Assembly: GCA_963723965.1 (NCBI GenBank)
Contig: CAVRSV010000006.1
Span: 62,001 to 126,000 of the forward strand
Length of the DNA stretch: 64,000 nucleotides
Source of the DNA: JARRKC01 sp963723965
GTDB taxonomy: Bacteria; Acidobacteriota; UBA6911; RPQK01; JAPXNP01
Reading direction: 5' to 3'
Part shown: positions 1 through 8,374 of the stretch, one piece after another
How the letters are laid out: the number at the start of each line of letters is the position of its first letter
Position numbering within the stretch: position 1 is the first letter of the stretch
Translations under genes and position numbers: made by a program
The notes under the pieces: model-generated
Told to the model about the DNA's origin: nothing
The model's database searches: none
Seen by the model: the letters and a program-made list of their open reading frames with translations, nothing else

Positions 1-1919
1 GGGATCCGTCGTCCGTCCTTGATCAGTTCCCTGAGTGGAACTCCCCTCGTGGCCTCGTAGGCATGCCAGGTTGCATCCGCCGTCGAGATTTTCTGTAGCC
101 AGCGGAAACGTCCCGGTCGGGCCGTATCACGGCGGGTCAGGGAGGGCGGGGCGTCGTCCTGCCTGATGAGCCAGACATCGCGACGCAGGATCGGATCGCC
201 GGCGATGAGCCATTCGCCGGGGATCAATTCGTCCGTGACCTGATAGGGTCCAAGGGAAAGGGCATTTTCGAGGGGACACCACGAATGCTCACTGACCTTG
301 ACGGAGGGACGCAACGTCCCCTTCGGTTTCACCACCACCCGGGTCCCCGAGAGGAAATCCCAGACCGTGGCAAAACCATTCTCACGTCGGGCCGTCAGGG
401 TCAGCAGAACCGGGATCCAGGGACACGCATTGGCTGCCAGAGTGAACAGGGCGTTCTGAGTTCCGGTCATTTCCGCGCCCTGAAAGAAGTAGATCATCAG
501 CGGCATTCGAACGCCCTCGGCCGACAGGATCGGAACCAGGATCCGGACCAGCGCTCTCCCGATTCCCGGGACCCGACCGTTCTGGCGAACGACGCGCAAT
601 CCTTTGAGCCGCTTGCCTGGGCCGCCTCCCCAGACCCCTTCAGCCAGGGCGAAGTAGAGAAAGCCGAGGCCGAAAAGGGCCAGATAGTATCGGGCCGAGT
701 AGAGGCTCGGTTCAACGACCGGGCGAATCAGCAGTTCCACGGGGCCCACCCACAGCATGAACGCCACGTAAGGGACGAGAAAGGCGATCAGGTAGTCGAG
801 CCACCCCGCGGAGACGCGAATCTTCAGCGATGCCGGCTCCGGCTCTCTCGAACTGAACGGCAGCAGGTCGTTGCGCAGTGCAGCATAGTCCGGATAGCGT
901 CCTTCCGGTTCTTTGGCGAGACAACGCTCAATGACCTGTTCGAGCCCCGGGGGTATGTCCGTGCGAAATTGCGACAGTGGCGGCGGCTTCTGGTTCACCG
1001 CGTTCGCGACCACCTGGACTGCGTTGTCTCCCGTGAAGGGAGCCCGGTTGGTCAAAAGGGTGAACAGGGTGGCCCCGACGGAATAGATGTCGGCGCGCAG
1101 GTCCAGAACGTCTCCTCGCAGCTGTTCAGGGGACGCGTAGGCCGGCGTTCCCATGATGGTCCCCGTGGCGGTCACGAAGGTGTCCGTCTTAGCGAGGGTC
1201 GAGACCGACAGGCCGAAATCCCCGACCTTTACCGATCCGTCCGGATAGACGAAGCAGTTCGATGGTTTGATGTCACGGTGGAGCACCCCACGAGCACAGG
1301 CGGATTCGAGGCCGGAGATGACGTCGAGGATCGCATCGACCGCCTCGGGCACGGGCATCGGTCCCCGCTTTTCGAGCCTGTCATGAAGGGTACCGCTACC
1401 GGCAATCTCCATGGTGATCACCGGCGTCCCCTCGATTTCCTCACTGCCGAAGACATAGAGGCTGTTCGGGTGGTTGACGCCTGCGGCCAGTCGTCCTTCC
1501 CGCAGGAACCGCTGACGCATTACCGGCGAATCGATTTGTTCCCCCAGCATCTTCAGGGCGACCCGGCGGCCTGTTTCGAGATGCTCGGCCTCGTAGACGG
1601 AACCCATGCCGCCCCGGCCCAGAAACCCGAGCAGACGATAGTTGCCGAACCGACAGGGAAACTCCGACGGCTCGCCAGTGCGGGGCGCAGCCCTCAACTC
1701 GGTCGACGAAGACGGGTCTTCCGCACGGAACCGCGTCGGGGCATCGGGAGCGGTCTCTGCGCGGGGATCGTCCGTCGTCGGAATCAGGACTGTCGCGGCC
1801 TCGTCGTCGGCCGGCTCGAGAGCGACCGACATCAGACAAGCGGGACAGAGTCCCTCCGCGGATCTGCGGGAAAGCACCGCTCCGCAACGCCTGCATTTCT
1901 CCTCGGAAAAAGCATTCAT
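1..1919 (-). CDS. Ser/Thr protein kinase with N-terminal zinc ribbon and RDD membrane domain, C-terminus cut by the window edge
   Basis: I translated this frame by hand; it stays open from the ATG at 1919 to the first base, at least 639 codons. Residues 9-12 and 25-28 form two CxxC pairs (CRRC, CPAC), a zinc ribbon. A complete kinase domain begins near residue 88 (glycine loop GRGGMGSVYEAE) and holds ALKML, HRDIKPSN near 210, DFG and a SPE variant of APE. From about residue 370 there are hydrophobic segments and a GKRLKGLRVV motif typical of RDD membrane domains. After that comes a second kinase-like N-lobe (LGPYQVTDEL...) without a glycine-rich loop, probably a pseudokinase. GGAGG lies about 9 bases before the ATG. 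It presumably phosphorylates proteins from the membrane; substrates are unknown. The upstream acyltransferase is co-directional. Confidence 0.9.
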   Translation of the reverse strand, partial: MNAFSEEKCRRCGAVLSRRSAEGLCPACLMSVALEPADDEAATVLIPTTDDPRAETAPDAPTRFRAEDPSSSTELRAAPRTGEPSEFPCRFGNYRLLGFLGRGGMGSVYEAEHLETGRRVALKMLGEQIDSPVMRQRFLREGRLAAGVNHPNSLYVFGSEEIEGTPVITMEIAGSGTLHDRLEKRGPMPVPEAVDAILDVISGLESACARGVLHRDIKPSNCFVYPDGSVKVGDFGLSVSTLAKTDTFVTATGTIMGTPAYASPEQLRGDVLDLRADIYSVGATLFTLLTNRAPFTGDNAVQVVANAVNQKPPPLSQFRTDIPPGLEQVIERCLAKEPEGRYPDYAALRNDLLPFSSREPEPASLKIRVSAGWLDYLIAFLVPYVAFMLWVGPVELLIRPVVEPSLYSARYYLALFGLGFLYFALAEGVWGGGPGKRLKGLRVVRQNGRVPGIGRALVRILVPILSAEGVRMPLMIYFFQGAEMTGTQNALFTLAANACPWIPVLLTLTARRENGFATVWDFLSGTRVVVKPKGTLRPSVKVSEHSWCPLENALSLGPYQVTDELIPGEWLIAGDPILRRDVWLIRQDDAPPSLTRRDTARPGRFRWLQKISTADATWHAYEATRGVPLRELIKDGRRI

Positions 1920-2149
1920 GAGTTCGCCTCCAACGCATACCGGAGGGGGTGCGCCGCCGCTGCCGCGCTCCCGAGACCCTGCCGCACCCGGCGCAGATCG
2001 GCCCCGTCGTACCCGTCCTCGCCGGCGAGGCGCCGTGGGGTCGGCCCGAAGCCTCCCGGGCGCGACGCGAATGTTCTGTGCGGAACTCTAACCTGCAGTC
2101 CGCAAGCGGTCAAACTCCGATACGGGATCGGTCTGGGAGATTCAGGCAT
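1916..2149 (-). CDS. Possible small protein bridging the acyltransferase and kinase genes
   Basis: This 77-codon frame starts inside the last codons of the acyltransferase (ATG overlaps its AATGCCTGA end). Its TGA overlaps the kinase ATG as ATGA, so it fills the 222-base gap exactly. Double overlap is typical of translationally coupled genes. The product is rich in Arg, Pro and Ala, has no motif I recognise, and only its second half has the GC-rich third positions of real genes here. It could equally be untranslated spacer. Confidence 0.25.
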   Translation of the reverse strand: MPESPRPIPYRSLTACGLQVRVPHRTFASRPGGFGPTPRRLAGEDGYDGADLRRVRQGLGSAAAAAHPLRYALEANS

Positions 2150-3296
2150 TGTCGAACTCGATCTTCGGAATGGACGGCGCCGGTGACGACGCTCGTCGAT
2201 AGACGTAGACGAGCAGGCTGCTCGCCGAGTAGGTCAGCACGGCCAGCAGGGCATGCTTCAAGATGGATGGGATGCCCACGCTCAACAGAACCAGTGCAAT
2301 GCCGCCCAGAACAACGGTGTGAATGATGTAGACCGAATAGGAGCTGCGGCTGAGTTCGCGCGACAGGGTCCCCTGCCGGTTCAGAAAGTATCGGAAGGTG
2401 TTGATCGTCAGATAGAGGAGGCTCAGCAGCGAGACCATGAAGGAGAAATGAAACAGCAGCCTGTCTGCGGTCACTGAGAAGAGATGTGCTCCGGGCTGGA
2501 TGAGCGGATAGATGATCAGGATCAGATAGAGGCAGATCGGGATCCACGCCGTGCAGGAAAGAATGACGTAGAGCCGCTTGTTCTTTGGAGCCGCATCAAA
2601 TGTCCGCAGGTGAGAGCAAAGCGCTCCCACCATGAAGACCATGAAGTAGATCAGGATGCGCTCATTCTGGAAATCGAACAGGAACGTCTTCGTCCAACCC
2701 TGCAGTCCCAGCAGATCGATGGAGAGCGTGTACAGAAATCCGAGCGCAAAGGTCGCACCAACGGCGCTGCCCACGGTCATCGAGGAAACGTCGATGTGGA
2801 TCCGCGAAAGAAGCACGTACAGCACGTCGAACAGGAAGAGGACCGGCAAAAACCACAGCCAGTTCTGGTTCCAGATCCCGTTCGTCGAGTGGAAGTACGT
2901 CGTCCAGTGTTCCTGGGGAAGCCCCCGCGAGTAAAGGAAGATGACTTTGTAGAGGGGAATCAGGGTCAGAACGGCAACGATCCAGGGCACGTAGAGTCGT
3001 TTGAACTTCGACCGAAGAAATGCCCACGGGGTCTTTCTGGCCAGTGAGGGCGGTGTGAAGAATCCGGCGATAAAGAAGATGGTGGACATGACGAAGATAT
3101 CGAGGACCAGATTGACGATCCCCGACAAATCGTTCGTTGCGGGATCATCCACGATCCAGAAGAAAGCGGTGATCCCGCTGCTTTCATAGACCAGACCGGC
3201 GTGCAGGAGCACGACGAGGAATACTGCGAAGGTTCTCAGATTGTCGAGCCAATAGACTCTGTTTTCCGGGGCGGCAACGGATGGTCGTGTGTTCAT
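2142..3296 (-). CDS. Membrane acyltransferase, acyltransferase-3 (OafA/MdoC-like) family
   Basis: The 384-residue protein has about ten hydrophobic helices. Its N-terminus, YWLDNLRTFAVFLVVLLHAG, carries the Arg and His pattern of acyltransferase family 3, integral membrane enzymes that transfer acetyl or succinyl groups to surface glycans or lipids. Length and the N-terminal LDNLR...H signature fit the MdoC/OafA branch. The acceptor cannot be read from the sequence. The nearby GT1 glycosyltransferase is divergent, so a shared glycan or glycolipid pathway is only a guess. The gene is co-directional with the kinase downstream. The ATG is preceded by an AG-rich GAAGAGGAGACTTCACC leader. Confidence 0.85.
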   Translation of the reverse strand: MNTRPSVAAPENRVYWLDNLRTFAVFLVVLLHAGLVYESSGITAFFWIVDDPATNDLSGIVNLVLDIFVMSTIFFIAGFFTPPSLARKTPWAFLRSKFKRLYVPWIVAVLTLIPLYKVIFLYSRGLPQEHWTTYFHSTNGIWNQNWLWFLPVLFLFDVLYVLLSRIHIDVSSMTVGSAVGATFALGFLYTLSIDLLGLQGWTKTFLFDFQNERILIYFMVFMVGALCSHLRTFDAAPKNKRLYVILSCTAWIPICLYLILIIYPLIQPGAHLFSVTADRLLFHFSFMVSLLSLLYLTINTFRYFLNRQGTLSRELSRSSYSVYIIHTVVLGGIALVLLSVGIPSILKHALLAVLTYSASSLLVYVYRRASSPAPSIPKIEFDNA

Positions 3297-3695
3297 GGTG
3301 AAGTCTCCTCTTCGTTTCAGGTTCCCTTCACCTCTTCCTGAAAGAAAACTCGCGGCGGGTTACAGAACGACCCTCGGCACGCTATTACCGGCTCCGGTGC
3401 TCGGCAGCAAATCACAAAATGAGGCCAATCCTGAAACGCATCGACCTGACATGGCGTAGTGAGTCTCTGCGTTTTTCTTGTCTTGGTGCTTCGTAGCGCG
3501 CGAACAGCAGCTCGCGGCCGAGCGCGATTTCCAGCCGGATGTTGGTGGCGTGGAGAGGAGCCGCCGCGGCAGACACTGGACTTTGCGTAGACCCAAGTTC
3601 GTTCCGGAGTGGACTTGGCCACGGCTCGACAGACCAGACTCCGGGCTCGCGCGCACAAAGCGCCCACCATCCAAAGTCCAGCAAAGGAGGTCTGC
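3297..3695. other. Divergent intergenic region
   Basis: About 400 bases lie between the divergent acyltransferase and glycosyltransferase starts, so promoters for both are expected here. Open frames in it are low-complexity Arg/Pro/Ser translations without recognisable similarity, and I found no repeat copy or hairpin. Confidence 0.5.
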
Positions 3696-4922
3696 ATGCG
3701 TTTTCTGCTTTCGACGATCGGTTCGCGAGGTGACGTCCAGCCGTTAGTGGCTCTGGCGTTGCAGTTGAAGGCTCACGGCCAGGAGGTCCGACTGTGCGTT
3801 CCGCCCGATTTTCGCGACTGGATCGAGGGGCTGGGATTGCCCGTCACTCCGATCGGCCCGGAAGTGCGCTCGACCGGAAAGACCAGACCGTCCGCCGTCC
3901 CACCCACGGTCGAGCAGCGTCGCCAGATGATGGAGGCAACGGTCACCATGCAGTTCGAGACGATCGCGGCGGCCGCCCAGGGCTGCGACGCCATCGTCGG
4001 AGCGACGGCTCTGCAGATTGCGGCCCCTTCAGTCGCCGAGAAGCTGGGCGTCCCGTACGTCTTCGCCGCCTACTGCCCGAATGTTTTGCCGTCACGCCAC
4101 CACGCGCCTCCGGTCCTGGGCATGCTGGGAGAGGCGCCGGCCGAGACCACGGCCGACTACAGCGAGCTCTGGGACCAGGATGCACGTCGCTGGAACGACA
4201 TGTGGAGGTCCCTGCTCAACCCGCATCGGGAAACCGCCGGCCTGGGCCCGGTCAGCGATGTGCGCAGCCACATCTTCACCAGCCGGCCCTGGTTGGCTGC
4301 CGACCCGGCGCTGGCGCCGTGGCCCGATCCCTCCGACGAGACCGTGTTCCAGACCGGCGCCTGGATCCTTCGGGACGAGCGTCCGCTCGCCGACGAGTTG
4401 GAGTCGTTTCTCGACGCCGGCGAACCGCCGGTCTATTTCGGCTTCGGAAGCACCCGGGCACCCGAAGACCTGAGCCAAGTCGTGGTCCGGACGGCCCGGA
4501 CGCTCGGGCGGCGTGCCCTTGTGTCCCGCGGCTGGGCCGACCTGTCCGTGGTGGACGGGGCAACCGACTGCCTGGTCATCGGCGAGGCCAACCTTCAGAA
4601 TCTGTTCGGACGGGTCTCCGCGGTTGTCCACCACGGCGGAGCGGGCACCACCACCCTGGCCGCTTCGGCCGGTGCACCCCAGGTCGTCATTCCCCAGGTA
4701 TACGACCAGCACTACTGGGCCCAGCGCATCCACGGCATCGGCATCGGAGTCGCCCATGCGCCCGGCACGCCGACTGCCGTCTCGCTGACGAGCGCTCTCG
4801 AGTGTGCCCTCAAGCCCGAGATGGGGGCCCGCGCCCGATCCGTCGCCGCCGGAGTCCGCGACGACGGCGCACAGATCGCCGCACAGCACCTGATCGCCCT
4901 CGCCGAAGAAGCTCGAAGCTGA
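3696..4922 (+). CDS. Glycosyltransferase family 1 (MGT/sterol- or antibiotic-glucosyltransferase-like)
   Basis: The 408-residue protein starts MRFLLSTIGSRGDVQPL, the usual GT1 N-terminus (GSRGDVQP). Near residues 308-330 it has the donor-binding signature VHHGGAGTTTLAASAGAPQV followed by PQVYDQHYWAQR, in the style of GtfB and UGT80 enzymes. These transfer a sugar from an NDP-sugar to a small lipophilic acceptor such as a sterol, macrolide or glycolipid. The longer open frame reaches back to 3609. I chose the ATG at 3696 because AAAGGAGG lies 5 bases upstream and the family N-terminus begins there. The acceptor is unknown; it is probably cytoplasmic or peripheral to the membrane. Confidence 0.9.
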   Translation: MRFLLSTIGSRGDVQPLVALALQLKAHGQEVRLCVPPDFRDWIEGLGLPVTPIGPEVRSTGKTRPSAVPPTVEQRRQMMEATVTMQFETIAAAAQGCDAIVGATALQIAAPSVAEKLGVPYVFAAYCPNVLPSRHHAPPVLGMLGEAPAETTADYSELWDQDARRWNDMWRSLLNPHRETAGLGPVSDVRSHIFTSRPWLAADPALAPWPDPSDETVFQTGAWILRDERPLADELESFLDAGEPPVYFGFGSTRAPEDLSQVVVRTARTLGRRALVSRGWADLSVVDGATDCLVIGEANLQNLFGRVSAVVHHGGAGTTTLAASAGAPQVVIPQVYDQHYWAQRIHGIGIGVAHAPGTPTAVSLTSALECALKPEMGARARSVAAGVRDDGAQIAAQHLIALAEEARS

Positions 4923-5185
4923 GCCGAGAAGGGGGTGAGCCGAGCAGGGGAGTGTCCCTGACTCCCTGGAAATCTGCTGGAGGGGGGAGGCCACCTCCCC
5001 TTCTGGGCGGTGACGCGCATCGTAGAAACAGGAACGCGGCTCGGCATATCCCGCCACCTCCGGCGCGGAGTCTGCGGACACCCGCGATCGCACTCGACTC
5101 CACAGCTTCGCCTTCGCGAGGATGATCCCCGTGAAATCCAACATGTGGGAAGAGATCGGTTCGATCCCATAGAAGTGGGCGTCGG

Positions 5186-5260
5186 AATTAGGTCCCAGAC
5201 CAGGAAGAAAAGTCTTTTTTCACAGGTACTTACGATCGAATTGCGTGCGTGTCACCTATT
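5186..5260 (-). repeat. Family-1 dispersed repeat, copy 1
   Basis: This 75-base element lies in the reverse sense of the consensus (AATAGGTGACACGCACG ... GGTCTGGCACCTAATT). Its ends form the inverted repeat AATTAGGT.../...CACCTATT. It sits after the glycosyltransferase and contains the stop codon of the Mur-ligase-like gene. The preceding 4923-5185 shows nothing recognisable. Confidence 0.85.
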
Positions 5261-6483
5261 TGCCCCGCATTGGTGGAGGGCGGTGGCAGGCGGCTGGCGC
5301 CCACGATCTGGGTGCTCAGACGGATTCGGCGCGGCGCCGTCGCCTTGACGAGCACGAGGTCGCCCCGGCGCAGGAAACCCGACAGAAACTGCGCCGCCTG
5401 CCTCGGGCTGGCAAACGCCTGAATGCTCGTGTCACCGTCGTCCGTTCGAGCTCGAAGCCCATGGCGCGCGTGTCGTCCAACCAGGCACACCTGATCGGCG
5501 ACTTCCCGGCCCTGCCGCGCCAGGCGGGCATAGAGCCGGCGCGGCTTGAGTGGGGAATCGGAGAACTGGCCGAGGATCAGTATCTTGCGACGCGCATGGG
5601 CGTGCTCGAGGAAGGCGAGCGCGCTCGGATAGGACCAGACCGGCGCCTTCCAGTCGTCGCAGATCCAGTCGGCTCCGTTGTCCGTGCGCAGGCGGCTCAT
5701 CCTCCCGGGCTCGGGCCGACAAGCCGCCAGAGCGGTCGCAATTTCCTCCATGGGAACCCCGAGTGCCCGCCCGACGGCAATGGCGGCGAGGACTGGAAAG
5801 ACCCACTGCGCCCCGTAGAGCTGCGTCACAATCTCGACTCCGCTCTCACGGCCGCGGGCGACGAATGAGAGCGGATCCGGCCACGCCGAGCGCACTTCCT
5901 CGGCTCTCAGGTCGGCGTCCGGATGCTCCCCTGCCAGAATCGTCCGAGACGGAGCGAGTGTACGCAAAGCCGAGACCCGCGCATCATCGGCATTGAGAAC
6001 GGCCAGACCTTGCGATGTCAGTCGTTCGACCAACTTGCATTTTTCTTGCGCAATGGCGTCCAGCGAGCGGAACGTCGCGTAGTGCTCCATCCCGATGTTC
6101 GTAATGACGGCGATATCGGGACGAAAGGCATAGAGCAACTCGTCCAGCGTCCCGGGTCCGAAGGCGCCCAGCTCCAGAATCCGATAGCGAAGTCCCGATT
6201 GGTGCCACAGCATCGCACGCAGCAGCATTCGGCCTCGATTCCTCGATCCTGGGCTGGCGACTCCCGGCCATCGGGTCGCCAGGACCGCATGGATGAGGTT
6301 CTTCGTTGTGGTCTTGCCGGATGAGCCGGTGACGCCGATGTTGACGATCTCCGAGTGCCACCGACGCGATACCCGCGCGACGGGAAGAAGGACGGCTTTG
6401 GCCGTGAACTCGACGAGCCGGCGGCCCCGAGCGGAGGTGGGGCTGCACCGCCACATGGTCCGCAGCAGGCGGAGGTAGGTCAT
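5230..6483 (-). CDS. Mur-ligase-family protein (MurF-like)
   Basis: The 417-residue protein has a Mur ligase ATP-binding loop GVTGSSGKTTT at residues 50-60 and the central-domain motif TNIGMEHYATF. It also has an LNADD segment and a glutamate-ligase-like C-terminal domain with ILGQFSDSPLK. It should form an ATP-driven amide bond, but it is probably not the cell-wall MurF: no other mur gene is nearby and the N-terminal substrate domain is short. Its start overlaps the end of the formyltransferase-like gene by 4 bases (ATGA), so the two are coupled. The last residues, GDTHAIRS-stop, are encoded by a family-1 repeat, so the native C-terminus has been replaced or extended. Confidence 0.8.
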   Translation of the reverse strand: MTYLRLLRTMWRCSPTSARGRRLVEFTAKAVLLPVARVSRRWHSEIVNIGVTGSSGKTTTKNLIHAVLATRWPGVASPGSRNRGRMLLRAMLWHQSGLRYRILELGAFGPGTLDELLYAFRPDIAVITNIGMEHYATFRSLDAIAQEKCKLVERLTSQGLAVLNADDARVSALRTLAPSRTILAGEHPDADLRAEEVRSAWPDPLSFVARGRESGVEIVTQLYGAQWVFPVLAAIAVGRALGVPMEEIATALAACRPEPGRMSRLRTDNGADWICDDWKAPVWSYPSALAFLEHAHARRKILILGQFSDSPLKPRRLYARLARQGREVADQVCLVGRHARHGLRARTDDGDTSIQAFASPRQAAQFLSGFLRRGDLVLVKATAPRRIRLSTQIVGASRLPPPSTNAGQIGDTHAIRS

Positions 6484-7508
6484 CGTCGGTCACCTGTCAG
6501 GACCTGGTAGAGCCGATAGACGGCTTTCGGCATGTGCATGAAGCGGCATGGGCGGAGGCGAAGGCCGTCCGATGTGTCGAAATCGAGGGGATCCGAACGC
6601 TTTTCCCGGGACCGGCACAGACGGGTCACAGGATAAACCGTGCCGTTCAAATTCAGTCGCAGTTCCTCGAACGCCCGCAAGCGGCGAAAGAGTTCCTCGC
6701 CGCTCAACTCCGACGGCCGGTCGACGACGATGATCTTCTCGAAGGCCGCCCGATTGAAGTATTGAGGGGTCTCGGCCTGACTTTCCCCCGCGTATCCGCC
6801 CATCACGAGATCGAAGATCTCGGGCAGTCGCTCGGCTGCCCGAACGGCCTTTTCGAAATCAAGCCGGCGCGGTGTCGCTCCCTCCCGGACCGGCAGGGAG
6901 TCCTGGAGGAGAACGGGGCCGGCGTCGATGGACCGGGCCATGTAGTGGAACGCGTACCCGCTGCGTTGTTCGCCTTTATAGAGGGACCAGCAGGTCGCTC
7001 TCAGCCCACGGTATTGAGGCAGGCTGCCGTTGTGGAAGTTGACGGGCCTCCCGAGCAACGCCAACAGTTCGGGGCCGAAAATGGCCAGCGATAGAAAACA
7101 GAGGGACCAGTCGGCTCCGGACTCGCGAATCCTGGCGAGAGAACGTGCTTCGTTGACCGTCGAACGGGGGACCCGCAGAATCGGCACCCCGAACTGCTTC
7201 GAGAGACGAGCGAATCGAGGGACCTGAACGGGCAGTCGGGGTGCGGTGTCGGGTTCGAAGATCCGCCAGGTCTTCCAGGCGGCCCAGACCTGAAGGTCGT
7301 GGGCGAGTTCGCCAAAACGGCGCGGAACGCCCGTGTCGCAGAGAAGCGCCACGGGGACGGACTTCTGGTGGGCGACTTCGAGAGCCGCCTTGACGAGCCA
7401 TCGACTGGGCAAGGAGTTGGAGTCCCCGAAAATGATCAGCCTGTGCTGTGTCTCCCTGCCTGTCGAATCGGTGGGATCGCGCGTCACATCCCCTTCCACC
7501 GAAAGCAC
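6480..7508 (-). CDS. Formyltransferase-like protein (methionyl-tRNA/sugar formyltransferase superfamily)
   Basis: The 342-residue protein contains the formyltransferase core. At residues 157-168 it reads NFHNGSLPQYRG, where Asn157 and His159 match the catalytic Asn and His, and IDAGPVLLQ around 194-202 supplies the catalytic Asp. The enzyme would use 10-formyl-tetrahydrofolate to formylate an amine. The N-terminal domain is unlike Fmt, so an amino sugar or amino acid is more likely than Met-tRNA. It is the first gene of a two-gene operon with the Mur-ligase-like protein. The annotated GTG start is close to GGAGG; GTG at 7499 is an alternative with better spacing. Confidence 0.75.
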   Translation of the reverse strand: MLSVEGDVTRDPTDSTGRETQHRLIIFGDSNSLPSRWLVKAALEVAHQKSVPVALLCDTGVPRRFGELAHDLQVWAAWKTWRIFEPDTAPRLPVQVPRFARLSKQFGVPILRVPRSTVNEARSLARIRESGADWSLCFLSLAIFGPELLALLGRPVNFHNGSLPQYRGLRATCWSLYKGEQRSGYAFHYMARSIDAGPVLLQDSLPVREGATPRRLDFEKAVRAAERLPEIFDLVMGGYAGESQAETPQYFNRAAFEKIIVVDRPSELSGEELFRRLRAFEELRLNLNGTVYPVTRLCRSREKRSDPLDFDTSDGLRLRPCRFMHMPKAVYRLYQVLTGDRR

Positions 7509-7718
7509 TTCCCTCCACGTTGAACCAACGACAGAAGCGCAGTCTACCGAAGATCGCGATCCATTGACAGGTCTACGGTTCGCAGGGTGCCGGAGACTGG
7601 GACTGCGTGCTTATCGCCAGCCGTCGGATAAGGGCCCATGGAGAGTCCGACAGGCTCCATCGTTCTCGACAGAGCCACCCCTAGAAGGTAAGCTCCGCGG
7701 GAGATAGCGGAGCATACG

Positions 7719-8063
7719 ATGATCAGTCCCCGAGCTTCCCTCCAGATCATTAAGACCGTCCACACGATCGCCTGGGCCTTCTTCGCCGGCTGCATCGTCG
7801 CCATCCCCTTCTGCGCCTGGCGCGGCGAGCTCGGCACAGCGGTCATCCTGATCGCGATCGTCTCGGTTGAGGTTCTCATCATCCTGGTCAACCACTGGCG
7901 GTGCCCCTTGACCAACGTCGCGGCGCGCTACACGAAAGACCGACGGGACAACTTCGACATCTATCTCCCCCTGTGGCTGGCCCGGTACAACAAACAGATC
8001 TTCGGTAGTATCTTCGTGGCGAGCTGTCTCTACACGTTGGCAAAGTGGCAAGGCTGGCTGTGA
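7719..8063 (+). CDS. Small integral membrane protein (DUF2784-like)
   Basis: The 114-residue protein has three or four hydrophobic segments and the motif NHWRCPLTNVAARYT, recalling the CPLT motif of DUF2784 membrane proteins. No catalytic motif is visible. It stands alone, divergent from the formyltransferase-like gene and followed by a family-1 repeat. The ATG at 7719 starts the hydrophobic N-terminus. Function unknown. Confidence 0.7.
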   Translation: MISPRASLQIIKTVHTIAWAFFAGCIVAIPFCAWRGELGTAVILIAIVSVEVLIILVNHWRCPLTNVAARYTKDRRDNFDIYLPLWLARYNKQIFGSIFVASCLYTLAKWQGWL

Positions 8064-8072
8064 GTCTGGTCA

Positions 8073-8147
8073 AATAGGTGACACGCACGTAATTGGATCG
8101 TAAGTGCCTGCGAATAAAGAATTCCGAGACCGGTCTGGCACCTAATT
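8073..8147 (+). repeat. Family-1 dispersed repeat, copy 2
   Basis: This is a full-length 75-base copy in the consensus sense, 9 bases after a stop codon. It has AATAGGTGACACGCACG at the left and GGTCTGGCACCTAATT at the right, with a GAATAAAGAATTC core. The rest of 8064-8374 shows nothing else. Confidence 0.9.
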
Positions 8148-8374
8148 CGATGTGAGGATCGCGAAGCCGGGACGACGTCCAGGGCATCCTCTCAGAGGAA
8201 TCACCGGCGAAGGAGCGCGGGCGGCACCGTCACATCTCGCGGCGGCGACGCGGCTCGACGGCTTCTCGAATTCGGCAATGGGTTCCGAGCCAGGCGGACA
8301 AGTGGCGGTTCGTTGCGATTTGCGGGCCGGACGCGAGTGTGTTACGTCTTCTCCGTATCCTGAGGTTTTTGAAC

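Noticed and set aside
285..2186. 633-residue open frame on the plus strand
   Set aside because: It is antisense to the kinase, has an Arg/Gly/Pro-rich composition without motifs, and the minus-strand frame gives unmistakable kinase motifs.
3317..3733. Several 60-126-residue frames before the glycosyltransferase
   Set aside because: Mutually overlapping, low-complexity, and none has a ribosome-binding site comparable to that of the GT1 gene.
4092..5144. Long minus-strand frame opposite the glycosyltransferase
   Set aside because: It mirrors high-GC third positions of the GT1 gene and has no domain features.
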